Positions 1-10,022 of a stretch of DNA of 64,000 nucleotides are shown piece by piece. How positions within the stretch are numbered: the stretch's first letter is position 1; every line of letters starts with the position of its first letter. The translations under genes and the position numbers were made by a program. This stretch comes from Burhinus oedicnemus (Eukaryota; Chordata; Aves; Charadriiformes; Burhinidae), in contig VFFE01007869.1 of assembly GCA_008921705.1 (NCBI GenBank), positions 2,176,896 through 2,240,895 of the forward strand. The letters are read 5' to 3'. The notes beneath the pieces were generated by a model. It was not told where the DNA came from. It saw only the letters and a list, made by a program, of their open reading frames with translations, and ran no database searches.

Positions 1-10
1 TCTCTTTCAG

Positions 11-159
11 AGGCAAGATCCTGTTTCCTGGAACTCAACATTTGAGGATATTTCCAGGAACGTGCTGAATATAAGATACACCCTGTTACCCTATCTCTAC
101 ACATTAATGTATGACGCCCATGCCCACGGCAGCACTGTGATCCGCCCCATACTCCATGA
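11..159 (+). CDS. MGAM: MGAM-like exon A (end of catalytic barrel)
   Basis: The acceptor tctctttcag occupies bases 1-10 and the donor gtacgt starts at 160. The exon holds 49 codons plus 2 nt. It encodes RQDPVSWN..., a helix reading [14 protein letters not shown], and then TVIRPILHE, with the last Glu codon split across the intron. This is the conserved last part of the GH31 barrel. NST near the start is a candidate N-glycosylation sequon. Confidence 0.93.
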
Positions 160-3100
160 GTACGTGCGACTCCTTTGCTCTCCTTATCAGGAATTTCCAC
201 TAAAACTTCTGTAGTTACGATCCTCCTGACAATAAAGTTTTCCCTTAGTTACAGCAATTTTTATTTTTCAAAAAAAGCAAAAGATTGAGAATATGAACTT
301 TGAATATCAAGCCTCACTTGAACAGCACTAGTTTTCCATTTTTCACTCTACATAATTGAACATTTGCTTCTCTAGGAGTAAGATTTAAATTTTAAAACTC
401 ACCCTCAACCTTGTGAAGAGCAAGCAACAAAAAAGTTTCATCCGATGCTGGGCAGACGTAGACTCAAAAACCCAAATGTTGCAAAAAGAGATGGACAAAA
501 ACTTTAAGCAAAAATGAGGGAATTCTGCCACAAATCATGAGTTTTGCAGGGAAAAGTGGCTTTTTTTGTGTGTGTCCAAGCTGATACAGCAGATTTTTTT
601 AAAAAATGTTGTTAGACACACAAAGCCTTCTTTTTTCCTGGTCAGGAGGGGCAGTACTGCAAAAGTTTTAACTCCTTCTATTAAAAGATGTGGTCTATTA
701 TCTACATGCATGTCTGGGCTGAGGAACCCTGAGTTGTTTGCATGTATTGACTTGCTTTTTTCAAAGCAACTGTCTAAGAAAAAAGTGGCACAAATGAGAA
801 AGCGGTTCCCAGTCTGTCCACCGCCTAATCTGACTATTGCTAATGCCAGCCAAGCACAATGGATCTTCTGAGTTTTGTAATCTAAATATACTGAAAAGCA
901 AATGCAAAGAAATGGCAAAAAAGAAAGCTAAGTAATAGCTTGCATTCCTCTAATGATTTTCACATTAGGATCTTTATGCATTCCTGGCAAGCATTAATTG
1001 ATCTATGAATTATTAATACTAGAATAAAGATGAGGAAATAGTAGATACCAGGAATAGTAGATTCGATCGCTGACAAAAATAACTTGAAGAAACACTTTGG
1101 AAAAGTTCGCCACCCAATGTCTAATTATTATTCTGTTACCTTGCAGGTTTGTGGAAGACAGAACAACCTGGGAAATATACGAGCAGTTCCTCTGGGGACC
1201 TGCGCTGCTCATCAGCCCTGTGATGCAACAGGTATGTTTTTAAGCACCTGTGAAAAATATTTAAGTCACTTTAGCTAAAATTCACTTTTTGATTCAAGGT
1301 ACCTAAACCATGTATGTTTAATTGCAGAATGCTGTAACAGTGAACGCTTACTTACCCAATGCCCGCTGGTATGATTACTACACAGTAAGTCATTTTAAAA
1401 ATCCTGTGTTATGTGTCTTCTTCACAGCGCTGTTCAGCCAGCAGCAGGGTGCGCTGAGAGTGGCGGTGAGGTGTGAACCCTCCCTCTCCCTTTTACAAAC
1501 TTGCATTCAGTATCAGTTCTTAGCAATATAACATCTTCTTAGCTGATAAAAAAAATCCTCGTTTCCTGTATAATAATGTATAATAACATGACCACAGTTA
1601 GGGTAAATTAAAAGGTGAAATAATACCTTTAATTTGAAGTCCTTAACTTTTTTAACCCTCTACATACAGTCTTTGTAAGGAATGCTGGGACGGAGAAAGA
1701 CAGAACAGGTTTAGCCACAACATCTTTCACAGGAAATAAGAAAAGCTTTGGTAACAGCAAGATCAGACATCAAAAATCACTTCATTAATCACAAGTTCGT
1801 ATTTCATCTGACTGGCCCCTTTGGCTCAGCTGTTGTCAAGCCAGATACAGAATTTCAGAGTTTCTCTTAAAAGCATTATGTAGTTACTCCTGCAGTAACA
1901 ACTCCTAATTAATCTGTCTAGCAAAAGAGGATCATTTCATTCTAAAAGAAACCGTAAAGCGAGGGCAATTCAGTAGAAGATTTTTTAATTTTTTTTGTAA
2001 ATAGGATGAAGATATTGGCATTAGGGGACAATTCAAACCTTTACCAGCTCCTTTGGACCATATTAACCTGCATATCCGAGGTGGATACATCCTTCCTTGG
2101 CAAAAACCTGCTAATACGACTTTTTACAGGTAAGATTAACTGAAAATTTAAAATTTGGTTTTGCACAATTGTATATAAATACTACCAGTCCTCAGAGGAG
2201 CTGCACGTATGATAGCACTGGAACTTTATAGCTGGCTTTTCTTTTTTGTTTGCTCCTAACGGTCTCCTTAAAATTTAATAGTACGGGCTTAGGAACATGA
2301 GTACGGGAGATCAGTTGAGTGGCATACAATACTTCTTAAATATTTCTAACATTTGACAAATACGAAATGTGATTAGCTGAGGAAATTGAGGAAACATTAT
2401 TCTCTTTTCCATAGCCGAAAAAACCCAATGGGACTCACTGTCGCTTTGAGTGACACTCTGTTTGCAGAAGGACAGCTTTATTGGGATGATGGGGTTCGCA
2501 TTGGTATGTATGATGCTTCTTGCCTTCATAAAATCCTTTTTTGCTGCAAAGGATGGTCGAACACTGCAGCAGGTTGCTCAGAGAGGCTGTGGAGCTTCCA
2601 CTCTTGGAGATATTCAAAGCCCAAATGAAAACAGACAAAGCAAAACCCATGGATATGAACTGGGGAGAGATGAAACAAACTACAGCAGTCCTTGAAAACC
2701 AAATAATGCTGAGTAGCTGACTAACGAGCTTTTCTGCCTGCAGTTTTTAACAGTAACACAGTTGTCAAAGTGGAAGCTCCAAGCTGTAAGAAACAGCATC
2801 GCTTAGCCATCGCTTTGGAAAAGAAGCGCGGGTGGGTGCTTCTGCCTTAGAAGTCCTTAGTGTAGCGTGGGGTGTTCGAGGAGGAGCAACAGGAGCAGAT
2901 GGAAATGATGGACTCTGGCCAAAGCAATCACATTTCTGGACGACGTATCCGAACATGCCTTCAGAGACAAAACTGAAATTAAACCTTCAGATTAGCATTA
3001 TATTCCTGATTTAAACCGCATAATGCTATGAATTCTAGAATTAATATGTTGTATAAATGAAATTGTGCCTTGGACCTAAGGCAACACAGATAACAAAGAT

Positions 3101-6100
3101 TTGTTCTCAAACCTATGGGAACCATAAGCATAGATTATGTGGGAAGTTTTAACTAATTTCCTCAACGTTACTAAATTTAAATCCTCTTCAGATAAGAGAT
3201 ACTTAAGTCATTTATCCTTGTCATCCAGAGTGTATTACCCTTGTAATAACAATAAGCTATCACCTGAGATTACCGCAAGTTATGCAGAAAATGATGTTAT
3301 TTTGCATAATGATATGTAGGGAAGTTTGCAGGACGGTGTTAGTGTATTTTGAGGTGCTTCACATACACCACTGGAATTCAGAACTGATGGCTATGTTTAT
3401 GGAAGCCTGATGATAAGTGAAATTAGCATAGATTACAAGGTGCGTCTCACCAGGGTGCCTGTGATCTCTTTTCGGTAGTGCAGAAAGGCAAGAACCTACA
3501 ATGGCCGTGATTATCAGCACTACTTTGCGTGCATTCAGTGCCGAATAACAGGATTGATAAAATATACAACAGCAATTTCAAAGAAGCATCTATGTCTCAT
3601 GGTCATGTGTAATTGGAGACCAAACAGAGCTGGATGTGGGAAGCGACTCCCATGCCTTCTTCAGTGAGAAACATTTTTCTCTTGCTGGTCTTAATGCCCT
3701 TGCTCTTCCTAATGCTGTTTTTTTGCCTTCTTTTGTATCTTGCCTCTAAAATGTTCTTATTTTGACATCATTTAAATAGCACAAAGTCCTATAAGAAAAT
3801 ATTTTATGTCTAAAAGCATGTGTCTTCTGGAAATGAAGAACTTTATTTACCTACAGACAGACGTATGTAGTATATGGACACAACTCTTGAACTGAATTTT
3901 TGATAATGTGTTAACTAAGAAGAATAGCAAATGGATTTTATTTTATTCTTTGACAGACGCCTATGAAGATGGTGTATATCTGCTAACATCATTTACTGCT
4001 AATCAGGTATGTAATGGTATCTCACAGTTTCTGAATAATCACTTTAGGTGATTATAGTTATATTTTCAATTATAGGTATTTTAATTTGGGACTTCCTAAT
4101 GTTTAGATATCCCACCCTAACATAAATCTGTGCTCACGATCAAACAGATTACAAATTATATGATTAAACTGTCTTAAGAACAAATTTAAGAATGATTCTG
4201 AAGATAAGAATTTCAGCGTATTGTTAAATAGGGTGTACATTTATGGCACTGTAATTTCTGATATAATTCTGAAAGTATAAGTTTATTTCATAAATCATTT
4301 CTATGAAGTGGAAGCACATATCAATGCAGAACATCTGGAACATGTAAATGTGTCAGAACAGCTGTGAGAAGGAAGCTGGAGGTTGCAGACAGGAGGTTTT
4401 AAGGACAAAAGGCTTTGACTCTGGCTTACAGCTACAGAGAAATACCTCTGCCCAGCGAAGAATTTGGGTTTCTTCTCAAGAATGGGTGCCTAAAATAATT
4501 CCGAATCCATTTTGCAAGTTCAGGGTCCTTCTTGCTGTTCTTTACCTTTTTGTTCAAGCCATGTCGCTGCTCCAAAAAGAAAGAAAAGTTCAGAGGGTCA
4601 GAAGGAGGACATTTCTGTTAGTAGTGCATTTGCCCATATTCACCATAGAATGTATTTATTGTGTGCAATCTTAGTTCTGGGAGGAAGTAGCGGAATACAC
4701 AGTCATTGGCAACCACAAAAGAAATCACTCTCTAAAATGGCAAAGAGGGGGGAACGGGACCTGCCCCATCTCTGTGTCCTACTCATGCCCTCCCATCGAT
4801 GACAAACCAGAAATGTGTTTGTGGTTAAGTCATGAACTTGAGTCCCAGTCCTAGGATGTGTGCATTGACCCCAGTCGACAGGTTCTATAGAAACATCTCA
4901 GCATCCCATAGGAGATGGTGGGTTTTGCTGCCGTGGCCATGCCCACGAGGGACAGCCTGATGGGAGAGCAGAGAAAGCGGCTTAGTCCCAGCCACAGCTT
5001 TGCACAACGGCTGGTGCGGAGTCACTGCCTCAGTTCAGGATTGTTTTTTTCTCTTTATTCTTCAACACAGAAAATCTGGCATGCATTCCTGGATGACGAA
5101 ATCAATGAACATGAGTGTTTATTTTAAGTACTGGCTAGGATGTCACGTTTCAATTCTTATCATAAGCAGTTGAATATCTAGAATTAAATTAGACTGTAAT
5201 TATATGGACATTTGGTTTAAAAGAAATGCTTTTTCTATTGTAATAGAAAATACACTTTGTTATTTTATTAGTTTTTCCAGGGTGCCAGAATGTCTTCTAA
5301 TTTTATCCACACTATTCTTTCTTCTCTTTTAATTCTTTCTCAAATAATTGAATGTTAATTGCTAAGGAAGAGAAGCTTGTTTTGCTAATACTCAGTATTT
5401 GCAGTTGCAAGGAGATTATAAAATAAATGCACCTTTTCCTGCTCTTACAGAAAGTTGGTAAGGAAAAGCATAATTAAAGAGGTCTCGGATCAACCAACAG
5501 TGAAAAATACACTAAAAGTAATACCCTCTAGGCACTAAATATGCAGAATTATGTCATAGCACAATTGCATGGGATCACACTTGGGCTGTGAACCAGCAGG
5601 CACCGTCTCTGGGCTGCATTTGCTCTCTAGAGACCCACTGGACCTGGTACACCCTAAAGAAACCATGTGCCCATAATCTACTTAAAACCACAGCAAGTGG
5701 AAACAAGAGGGGACCTGTGAGTGCTGAGGGAGATGATGGGGGTGGAGGAGCTGTTCTGGAAGGGCATGAAGCAGGGAAAGCAGAACCTGGATTGGGCCTC
5801 ATAGAAGCCAGGAGATGAGGCTGTGATAGTGATGGAGGGGTTTGTCCATGCAGCACTTGCTGCCCATGTCAGGGGTTAAGAGCATCTCCTTGCTTTGCTC
5901 CTCACATCCATCAGCAGAGTGGCAATTAAAGACAAAGCAGAGCCCAGGATCTAGCCAGATAAACAACCTGAAGAAAACTGAACCCTTCAACATTTCGAAA
6001 ATAAATAACAACATGCAAGTATTTACAGAAAAAAAAAATTAAAAATATAGGAAGAGAGGAAAGCAAGTGAAAAGCTCAACTGGACTTGAACCACTCCAAT

Positions 6101-7814
6101 GACAATCTCCAATAACTTCTTTTTCCTTTTCCTTTCAGAATGTTTTAGATATCAAGGTTTTGCGTCACGGTTACACTGATCCAAACAAATTAATGTTTAC
6201 TGAAATTAAAGTCCTGGGGGTGCCCACCAGCGTTAAGCAGGTGACCGTATCGCAGAACGGCGGGACAATCGCATCGCCTCACACCGTGAACTACAATAAC
6301 ACCAAGAAGGTGAGATGCCATTTGCAGGGTAATGCCACCTTCACAGCTGCCTACGTGCTCTTAAACCTTCGGAGATTCAGCTCTCAGCTGTAATATCATA
6401 TTTAAAATATATTTCAGCAAGATACATAAGCTACCATCAGGTAATGATTATATAATACACTGTTTAATATATAGTAAATAGTGTGCAGTAAGTGTGGTAG
6501 AGCTTTTAAGCATAGAAATTACTGTCGAGGAACCCAAACTGCTTCTGACAGTGGAAAAGTGGTAGATTTTGGTTTGTACTTGGTTTCCACTCTTCCTAAT
6601 AGCTGACTTGCAACCTGTGGGATTTGAAGGAAGGAAAAGCAACTACAAGTATTTTCATAGTCTCTACACACAACCCTGTTGGTGTCAGTCTTGTCTGACA
6701 TCATTGTCATTTCCCAGCCCTGTTTGCCTACCACCATTTCTTATTCTATCATGTCACACTTCGGCTGGAGGCACTGCAGCACAGTCTCCTACCTGTACAA
6801 GTCAAATCCCACGTCTTCTGAAGTTATTGGCATACCTTCCGCCAACTTCAGAGCACCAGGGTTTCCATCTGTGTGGGTCGCGCCTGTCCAGGGCCCTTCC
6901 CTGCTCCTGCTTCCCTGGACAATCAAGTCAAGCACTCCTAAAGGCAGCTGAAATGTACGTGTATAATTGTATTGCCATTCAAGGCGGCACTCCTATGGAG
7001 CATCTTTCAAATAGGAACAGAACCCGCAAGATGTTCAGTCTTGCCAGCTTCTGTTCCTGGGATCTTAGTACCCTTCCTTTGAAACTCGGTATTCTCTTAA
7101 GTCTTACTTCTTCCTCTCTTTCAGTGGAAAGCCAGAACTATGTAAGTTTTGTACAGAGCCAAAAAGATGAATTAAAAATGTAAAAGGGAATGGAAGTATT
7201 TCAGTGACAGAGCACTGGAACAGGCTGCCCAGGGAGGTTGTGGAGTCCCCTTCTCTGGAGATTTTCAAGACGCACCTGGATGCAGTGCTGAGTAATGTGC
7301 TCTGGGCATTCCTGCGTCAGCAGGGCACTTGGAGTAGATGATCTCTAGAGGTCCCTTCCAACTCTGAAAATCCCATGATTCCATGATTCTGCTGTTGACT
7401 TTTGGATGGAAAAAAAAAAGGGGAATTCATATGCATAGTTGAATTACAATGTGTTCCAAGTTTTGCTGCTTTTTTAAAATTATTTTCTTTTCTTTTTTTT
7501 AAAAAAACCAAAGAATCTCAGCTCTAAAGGGCCTCTGAATGAAGGGAAAGGATCAGAGCCTCGAGATCAGACATCCCAAACCTATGCTGTTTAAACTATG
7601 TTTATAGTCATACAAACACAAAAGCAAAAGAAGAGGAATAAATTCTTGTAACCTAAAATGAGACACCACTATATTCTCCATTGAAGGCAGAAAAAGCAGT
7701 GGATCTTCAGGGACAGTTACTAATTTTTCGTTATGTTTGTTTTTTTCACAGCTCCTGACAATCACCAAGCTTCAACTTGAATTAGGCAAAGAGTACACTG
7801 TGCAATGGAGCTAA
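11..7814 (+). CDS. MGAM: Maltase-glucoamylase-like GH31 alpha-glucosidase, last eight coding exons (5' part outside window)
   Basis: Joined exons: 11-159, 1147-1231, 1328-1384, 2005-2129, 2415-2503, 3957-4006, 6139-6309 and 7752-7814. All seven introns are GT-AG. Exon phases agree at every junction and give 262 residues plus TAA. The fragment begins in the last helices of a GH31 barrel (RQDPVSWN, then a [14 protein letters not shown] helix) and continues through the C-terminal beta-sandwich domains ([46 protein letters not shown]), ending in YTVQWS. From family knowledge, MGAM is an apical, type II membrane-anchored enterocyte enzyme with two GH31 units. It releases glucose from the non-reducing ends of starch oligomers. 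The RKNP-GL, TDPN and YTV-WS segments resemble human MGAM more than human sucrase-isomaltase, which ends in INWS. Candidate N-glycosylation sequons are NST, NTT and NNT. The catalytic residues lie upstream and cannot be checked. SI or an MGAM2-like paralogue remains possible; GH31 identity is very secure. Confidence 0.85.
160..1146 (+). other. Intron after exon A
   Basis: A 987-bp GT-AG intron. It is AT-rich and has no repeat I recognise. Short frames on both strands around 535-918 overlap each other and resemble nothing known. Confidence 0.85.
1147..1231 (+). CDS. MGAM: MGAM-like exon B
   Basis: The acceptor is ccttgcag and the donor is gtatgt at 1232. The first base completes the Glu codon of exon A, and 28 full codons follow, ending in phase 0. 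The exon encodes FVEDRTTW then [15 protein letters not shown]. The [10 protein letters not shown] block is the GH31 segment that enters the proximal C-terminal beta-sandwich domain. Confidence 0.93.
1328..1384 (+). CDS. MGAM: MGAM-like exon C
   Basis: The acceptor is attgcag and the donor is gtaagt at 1385. The exon is exactly 19 codons, phase 0 to 0, encoding [19 protein letters not shown]. The [13 protein letters not shown] strand is characteristic of the proximal C-terminal domain of SI/MGAM-type GH31 enzymes. The intron before it is only 96 bp. Confidence 0.93.
1385..2004 (+). other. Intron after exon C
   Basis: A 620-bp GT-AG intron ending in a T-rich tract before aaatag. Nothing else was recognised in it. 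Confidence 0.85.
2005..2129 (+). CDS. MGAM: MGAM-like exon D
   Basis: The acceptor is aaatag, following a T-rich tract, and the donor is gtaaga at 2130. The exon has 41 codons plus 2 nt. It encodes [10 protein letters not shown], then [20 protein letters not shown] and a PANTTFY end. [11 protein letters not shown] is the strongly conserved GH31 C-domain strand. NTT is a candidate N-glycosylation sequon. [12 protein letters not shown] agrees with MGAM rather than SI. Confidence 0.93.
2415..2503 (+). CDS. MGAM: MGAM-like exon E
   Basis: The acceptor is ttccatag and the donor is gtatgt at 2504. The first base completes a Ser codon begun in exon D, 29 codons follow, and one base is carried forward. 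The exon encodes [20 protein letters not shown] then [17 protein letters not shown] is the conserved calcium-free loop and strand motif of the distal C-terminal domain in GH31 enzymes. SRKNPxGL is MGAM-like. Confidence 0.92.
2551..2625 (+). mobile_element. CR1 LINE fragment (degenerate, sense)
   Basis: The segment reading acactgcagcaggttgctca, followed by gagaggctgtggagcttcca and ggagatattcaaagcc, follows the CR1 3' region (gaacaggttgcccagagaggctgtggag...). It lacks the octamer end. It is an old remnant lying in an intron. Confidence 0.6.
2744..2785 (+). other. Candidate frame-preserving cassette exon (14 codons)
   Basis: It is preceded by a strong acceptor (cttttctgcctgcag) and followed by donor gtaaga at 2786. 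It is 42 nt long, so inclusion between exons E and F keeps the frame. With the carried G it reads [14 protein letters not shown], then a Tyr codon joined to exon F, without stops. I know of no matching segment in human MGAM, so use of this exon is inference from splice signals and phase only. Confidence 0.25.
3957..4006 (+). CDS. MGAM: MGAM-like exon F
   Basis: The acceptor is ctttgacag and the donor is gtatgt at 4007. Two bases complete an Asp codon, and 16 codons then encode [16 protein letters not shown], leaving phase 0. The exon is short, but its position, phase and the YLL-F----Q pattern match the equivalent stretch of MGAM and SI. Confidence 0.9.
4007..6138 (+). other. Intron after exon F
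   Basis: A 2132-bp GT-AG intron, the longest in the visible part of the gene. Nothing was recognised except moderately GC-rich stretches near 4910-5040 and 5580-5830. It ends with a strong polypyrimidine tract. Confidence 0.85.
6139..6309 (+). CDS. MGAM: MGAM-like exon G
   Basis: A pyrimidine-rich acceptor (ttccttttcctttcag) precedes it and the donor is gtgaga at 6310. It contains 57 codons, phase 0 to 0, encoding [20 protein letters not shown], then [15 protein letters not shown] and a VNYNNTKK end. This is the distal C-terminal beta-sandwich. YTDPNxLxFxEIKxLG closely follows the human MGAM pattern and is one of the main reasons for choosing MGAM over SI. NNT is a candidate glycosylation sequon. 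Confidence 0.93.
6569..7183 (+). other. Unassigned 204-codon open frame inside intron 7
   Basis: An ATG at 6569 opens a 204-codon frame that ends in TAA at 7181-7183, just before a CR1 insertion. The predicted chain begins with a hydrophobic stretch ([20 protein letters not shown]), is rich in Ser, Leu and Cys, and ends QKDELKM. No domain was recognised. It lies wholly within an intron on the same strand. A chance open frame is the default explanation, although the length is unusual for this window. Confidence 0.15.
7205..7391 (+). mobile_element. CR1 LINE 3' end (sense)
   Basis: It reads agcactggaacaggctgccc, agggaggttgtggag, ctggagattttcaagacgca, aggtcccttccaactctg, and ends with repeated ATTCYATG octamers (cccatgattccatgattctg). 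This is a typical 5'-truncated CR1 with its 3' terminus, inserted in the last intron of the MGAM-like gene in the gene's orientation. Confidence 0.88.
7752..7814 (+). CDS. MGAM: MGAM-like terminal coding exon
   Basis: The acceptor gtttttttcacag precedes it. Twenty codons encode [20 protein letters not shown], followed by TAA at 7812-7814. The last strand and the ending EYTVQWS match the C-terminus of MGAM (YTVEWS-type) and close the reading frame built from the seven upstream exons. Confidence 0.93.
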   Translation, partial: LLTITKLQLELGKEYTVQWS

Positions 7815-8480
7815 AATGCCTGCAAAACAACATTGGCCATACCACTGGATTTTCTCATTGTTTTAAAACTGTCTTTTAATTTTCCAATTTTCAAAGTGTC
7901 TCTTCGTCATCTTAGAATACTTTTTACTATAAAAACATACTAGTTACAGTCAGTTCATATTAAGGTATCATGTGTATAAAGCAGCCACGTTTCAGTATTG
8001 TTGAGGCTAACTACAAGGTCTCTGTGTGATGGAAAATCTGTATTTTAAACAGTATGGCACTTCAGTGTAACTTTGTCTTGCAAAACTGAGAGTAAAACTC
8101 CATGTTTTCTGAGAGTAGAATTTCTAGCTGACCTAGTGTGTGACAAATTTTGTAAAAAAAAAAAAAAAGATAAGGTTGGTGTTACCTGCATGGATTTGGG
8201 GCCGTAAGTCTGCCTATATTTAACTTTCGTCTTAATTTTAATTATGGCTAAGTAATTCACTACAACAGATAAGTATTTAAGGCCAGATGAAGTAAAAGTA
8301 AATGTTTTTCGATTACTGATTTAACATGAAACGACATTTCGAGTTGTTGATTTATAAAATACTAAGGTACTTGCAAAAGTAATTTTAAGGGTCTTTTTGC
8401 ATGACTTTAGCCAGGCATTTGTGTTCCCCAGTGTTTTGATCTAAAGTTGTGAAATTAAACCTGAAGTTTCAAGGTTAACT
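7815..8480 (+). other. MGAM: Predicted 3' UTR of the MGAM-like gene
   Basis: This is AT-rich sequence from the stop codon to a likely cleavage site just past an ATTAAA at 8454-8459. It contains an A15 run at 8154-8168. No other open frame or repeat was recognised. The 3' limit is inferred from the signal alone. Confidence 0.5.
8454..8459 (+). terminator. Candidate poly(A) signal (ATTAAA)
   Basis: ATTAAA is the commonest variant of AATAAA. It is followed about 30-50 nt later by a GT-rich stretch (ttggtctctgagcgtttgtt) that could be the downstream element. No canonical AATAAA was seen between the stop codon and this point. Confidence 0.45.
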
Positions 8481-8489
8481 AATGAATGT

Positions 8490-9985
8490 TGGTCTCTGAG
8501 CGTTTGTTTCACTGAAGGAAATGTTGTGGTATGTTTACTGTAATAGTAATTCATGTTAAAGACTCTTTGTATCCCAAGGGTGCAGCATATGATCCAAACA
8601 GATTGGTAAAGCATGTTCAGAGTTAAATTTGATGGGATAAACTGCTGTCAGAGGTGGTAGTAGTCTCTAGTGACTGTGCTTAAGATTCATTTAAAGGATT
8701 CCTGTCTGCTTTAAAATGTTGTAGTAAACCAGCTAAGTAGCCAACATCTCATAGGCAGATCAGTGTAATTGGATGGCTGAATTTACTGAAACTTCCTCCT
8801 AAAGTAATAATGAAATTGGCAATCCAAATAAGATGATCATTTAGGACAAAAGTTACCATTCTGAGAAATATTTTTGTCTGAAGGAACAAACTACACTGTT
8901 TCTCCAGAGCTAGCGATGACCAGCTGCGTAAGTAAGCAGACGCAAGGACATGGCCCATCGGTGCGGAGAGCGGCGGTGCAGGTTACTGAGCCTGCGACCC
9001 ATTCCCTCTCATGTTATGTCCTACCACTTTGCGCCCACCCAGCTGACATGTGAAGCAGTAGGGACAGCCAAAGGCTTCCAAGAGCTTATTTTCATCATTT
9101 TTCTTATCATTAGTTTTATTTGGGGAACCTCACCATTCTGTTTTCTTGGCTTTGAGAGGCTCAGCACGTCAGCTGAACTACCCGCGTTTCAGCCACAGGG
9201 GAAGGCTTTTACCGAGTCCCCAAGATAATAATTCATGAAGAACTCGTACAGACTGAGAAATCACAGCTTCAAACACGCGTCGGCCACCTTAGGGAGGTGC
9301 TCCCTGCTGTGTCTCCTCTAAAGGGCGCAGGAAATGCGCATCCCCTCCTGCAGCTTAATCAAGCACCTGCAGCCACAGCTGAACCTGGCCCACAGCTCAC
9401 TTCTGAAGTACCTGTGCAGCATCATGGTCCTTAGCCGGAGGTCAAAGAAGGCATATCCTGAACCCGGTGGCATTTTTTTCAGGTCGATAGTAGCTCTTCA
9501 TGCAATGCTCCTCTCTGGGTCAGATCCGTACACGTGTTGTGAAACATCTCCTGCTGCAGGAAGTCCCATCGAAGTCCATGAGCTGTGCTGAATAGTGGAG
9601 CAGTTTTCAACAGAATTAAGTAAGCAGCAACAAACATCGTACTCGTGTTGAGGATAGGATTTTTTGACTATCGCTCTCTGTGTAGTTTGACTTTCTAGCA
9701 CTTAAAAAAATTAGCTTAACAATACCCAGAGGTTTGACACAATCCTGCTGCCCATTGCACCAGAAAACTCAAACTGAAGGCACAATATGTTCCCTGAAAG
9801 CCATACAGTTCTGCTTTCACTATCCTTTTTCTGAACTTTATTGGCTGCTGTCCTGGGCGTTCTTAAAAAATAAATCCAAAGAAAACAGTACTTGTGAAAA
9901 GTCATAAATCTGTTTGATATATTAAAATTTTTGGCTAAAGTTTTCCTGGTATTAAAATCCCAGAGTTACGTTATGAATAGCGTAT
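8490..9985. other. Intergenic, no recognised content
   Basis: This is sequence downstream of the MGAM-like gene. It is AT-rich to about 8.9 kb, then mixed composition with scattered CpG (about 8940-9590). No repeat family, RNA gene or convincing coding exon was recognised. Confidence 0.6.
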
Positions 9986-10022
9986 TGTTGTGGGTTAGCC
10001 CCGGTAGGCAGCTAAATACTGT
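9986..10022 (+). mobile_element. Possible start of an avian ERV LTR (weak)
   Basis: The segment tgttgtgggttagccccggt, followed by aggcagctaa, resembles the opening of a widespread avian endogenous retroviral LTR (TGTTGTGGTTTAACCCC-GGC-GCTAAGCACC pattern, from memory). The likeness fades after about 35 bp, and no second LTR, primer-binding site or retroviral frame was seen nearby. It may be a worn solo-LTR edge or chance. Confidence 0.3.

Larger units (their letters stand above)
2504..3956 (+). other. Intron after exon E
   Basis: A 1453-bp GT-AG intron. It contains a worn CR1 fragment (about 2551-2625) and a candidate optional exon (2744-2785, described separately). The rest is AT-rich without recognised content. 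Confidence 0.85.
6310..7751 (+). other. Intron after exon G
   Basis: A 1442-bp intron from gtgaga to cacag. It holds a CR1 3' end (7205-7391), a long unassigned open frame (6569-7183) and a candidate 17-nt microexon (7125-7141). Confidence 0.85.
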
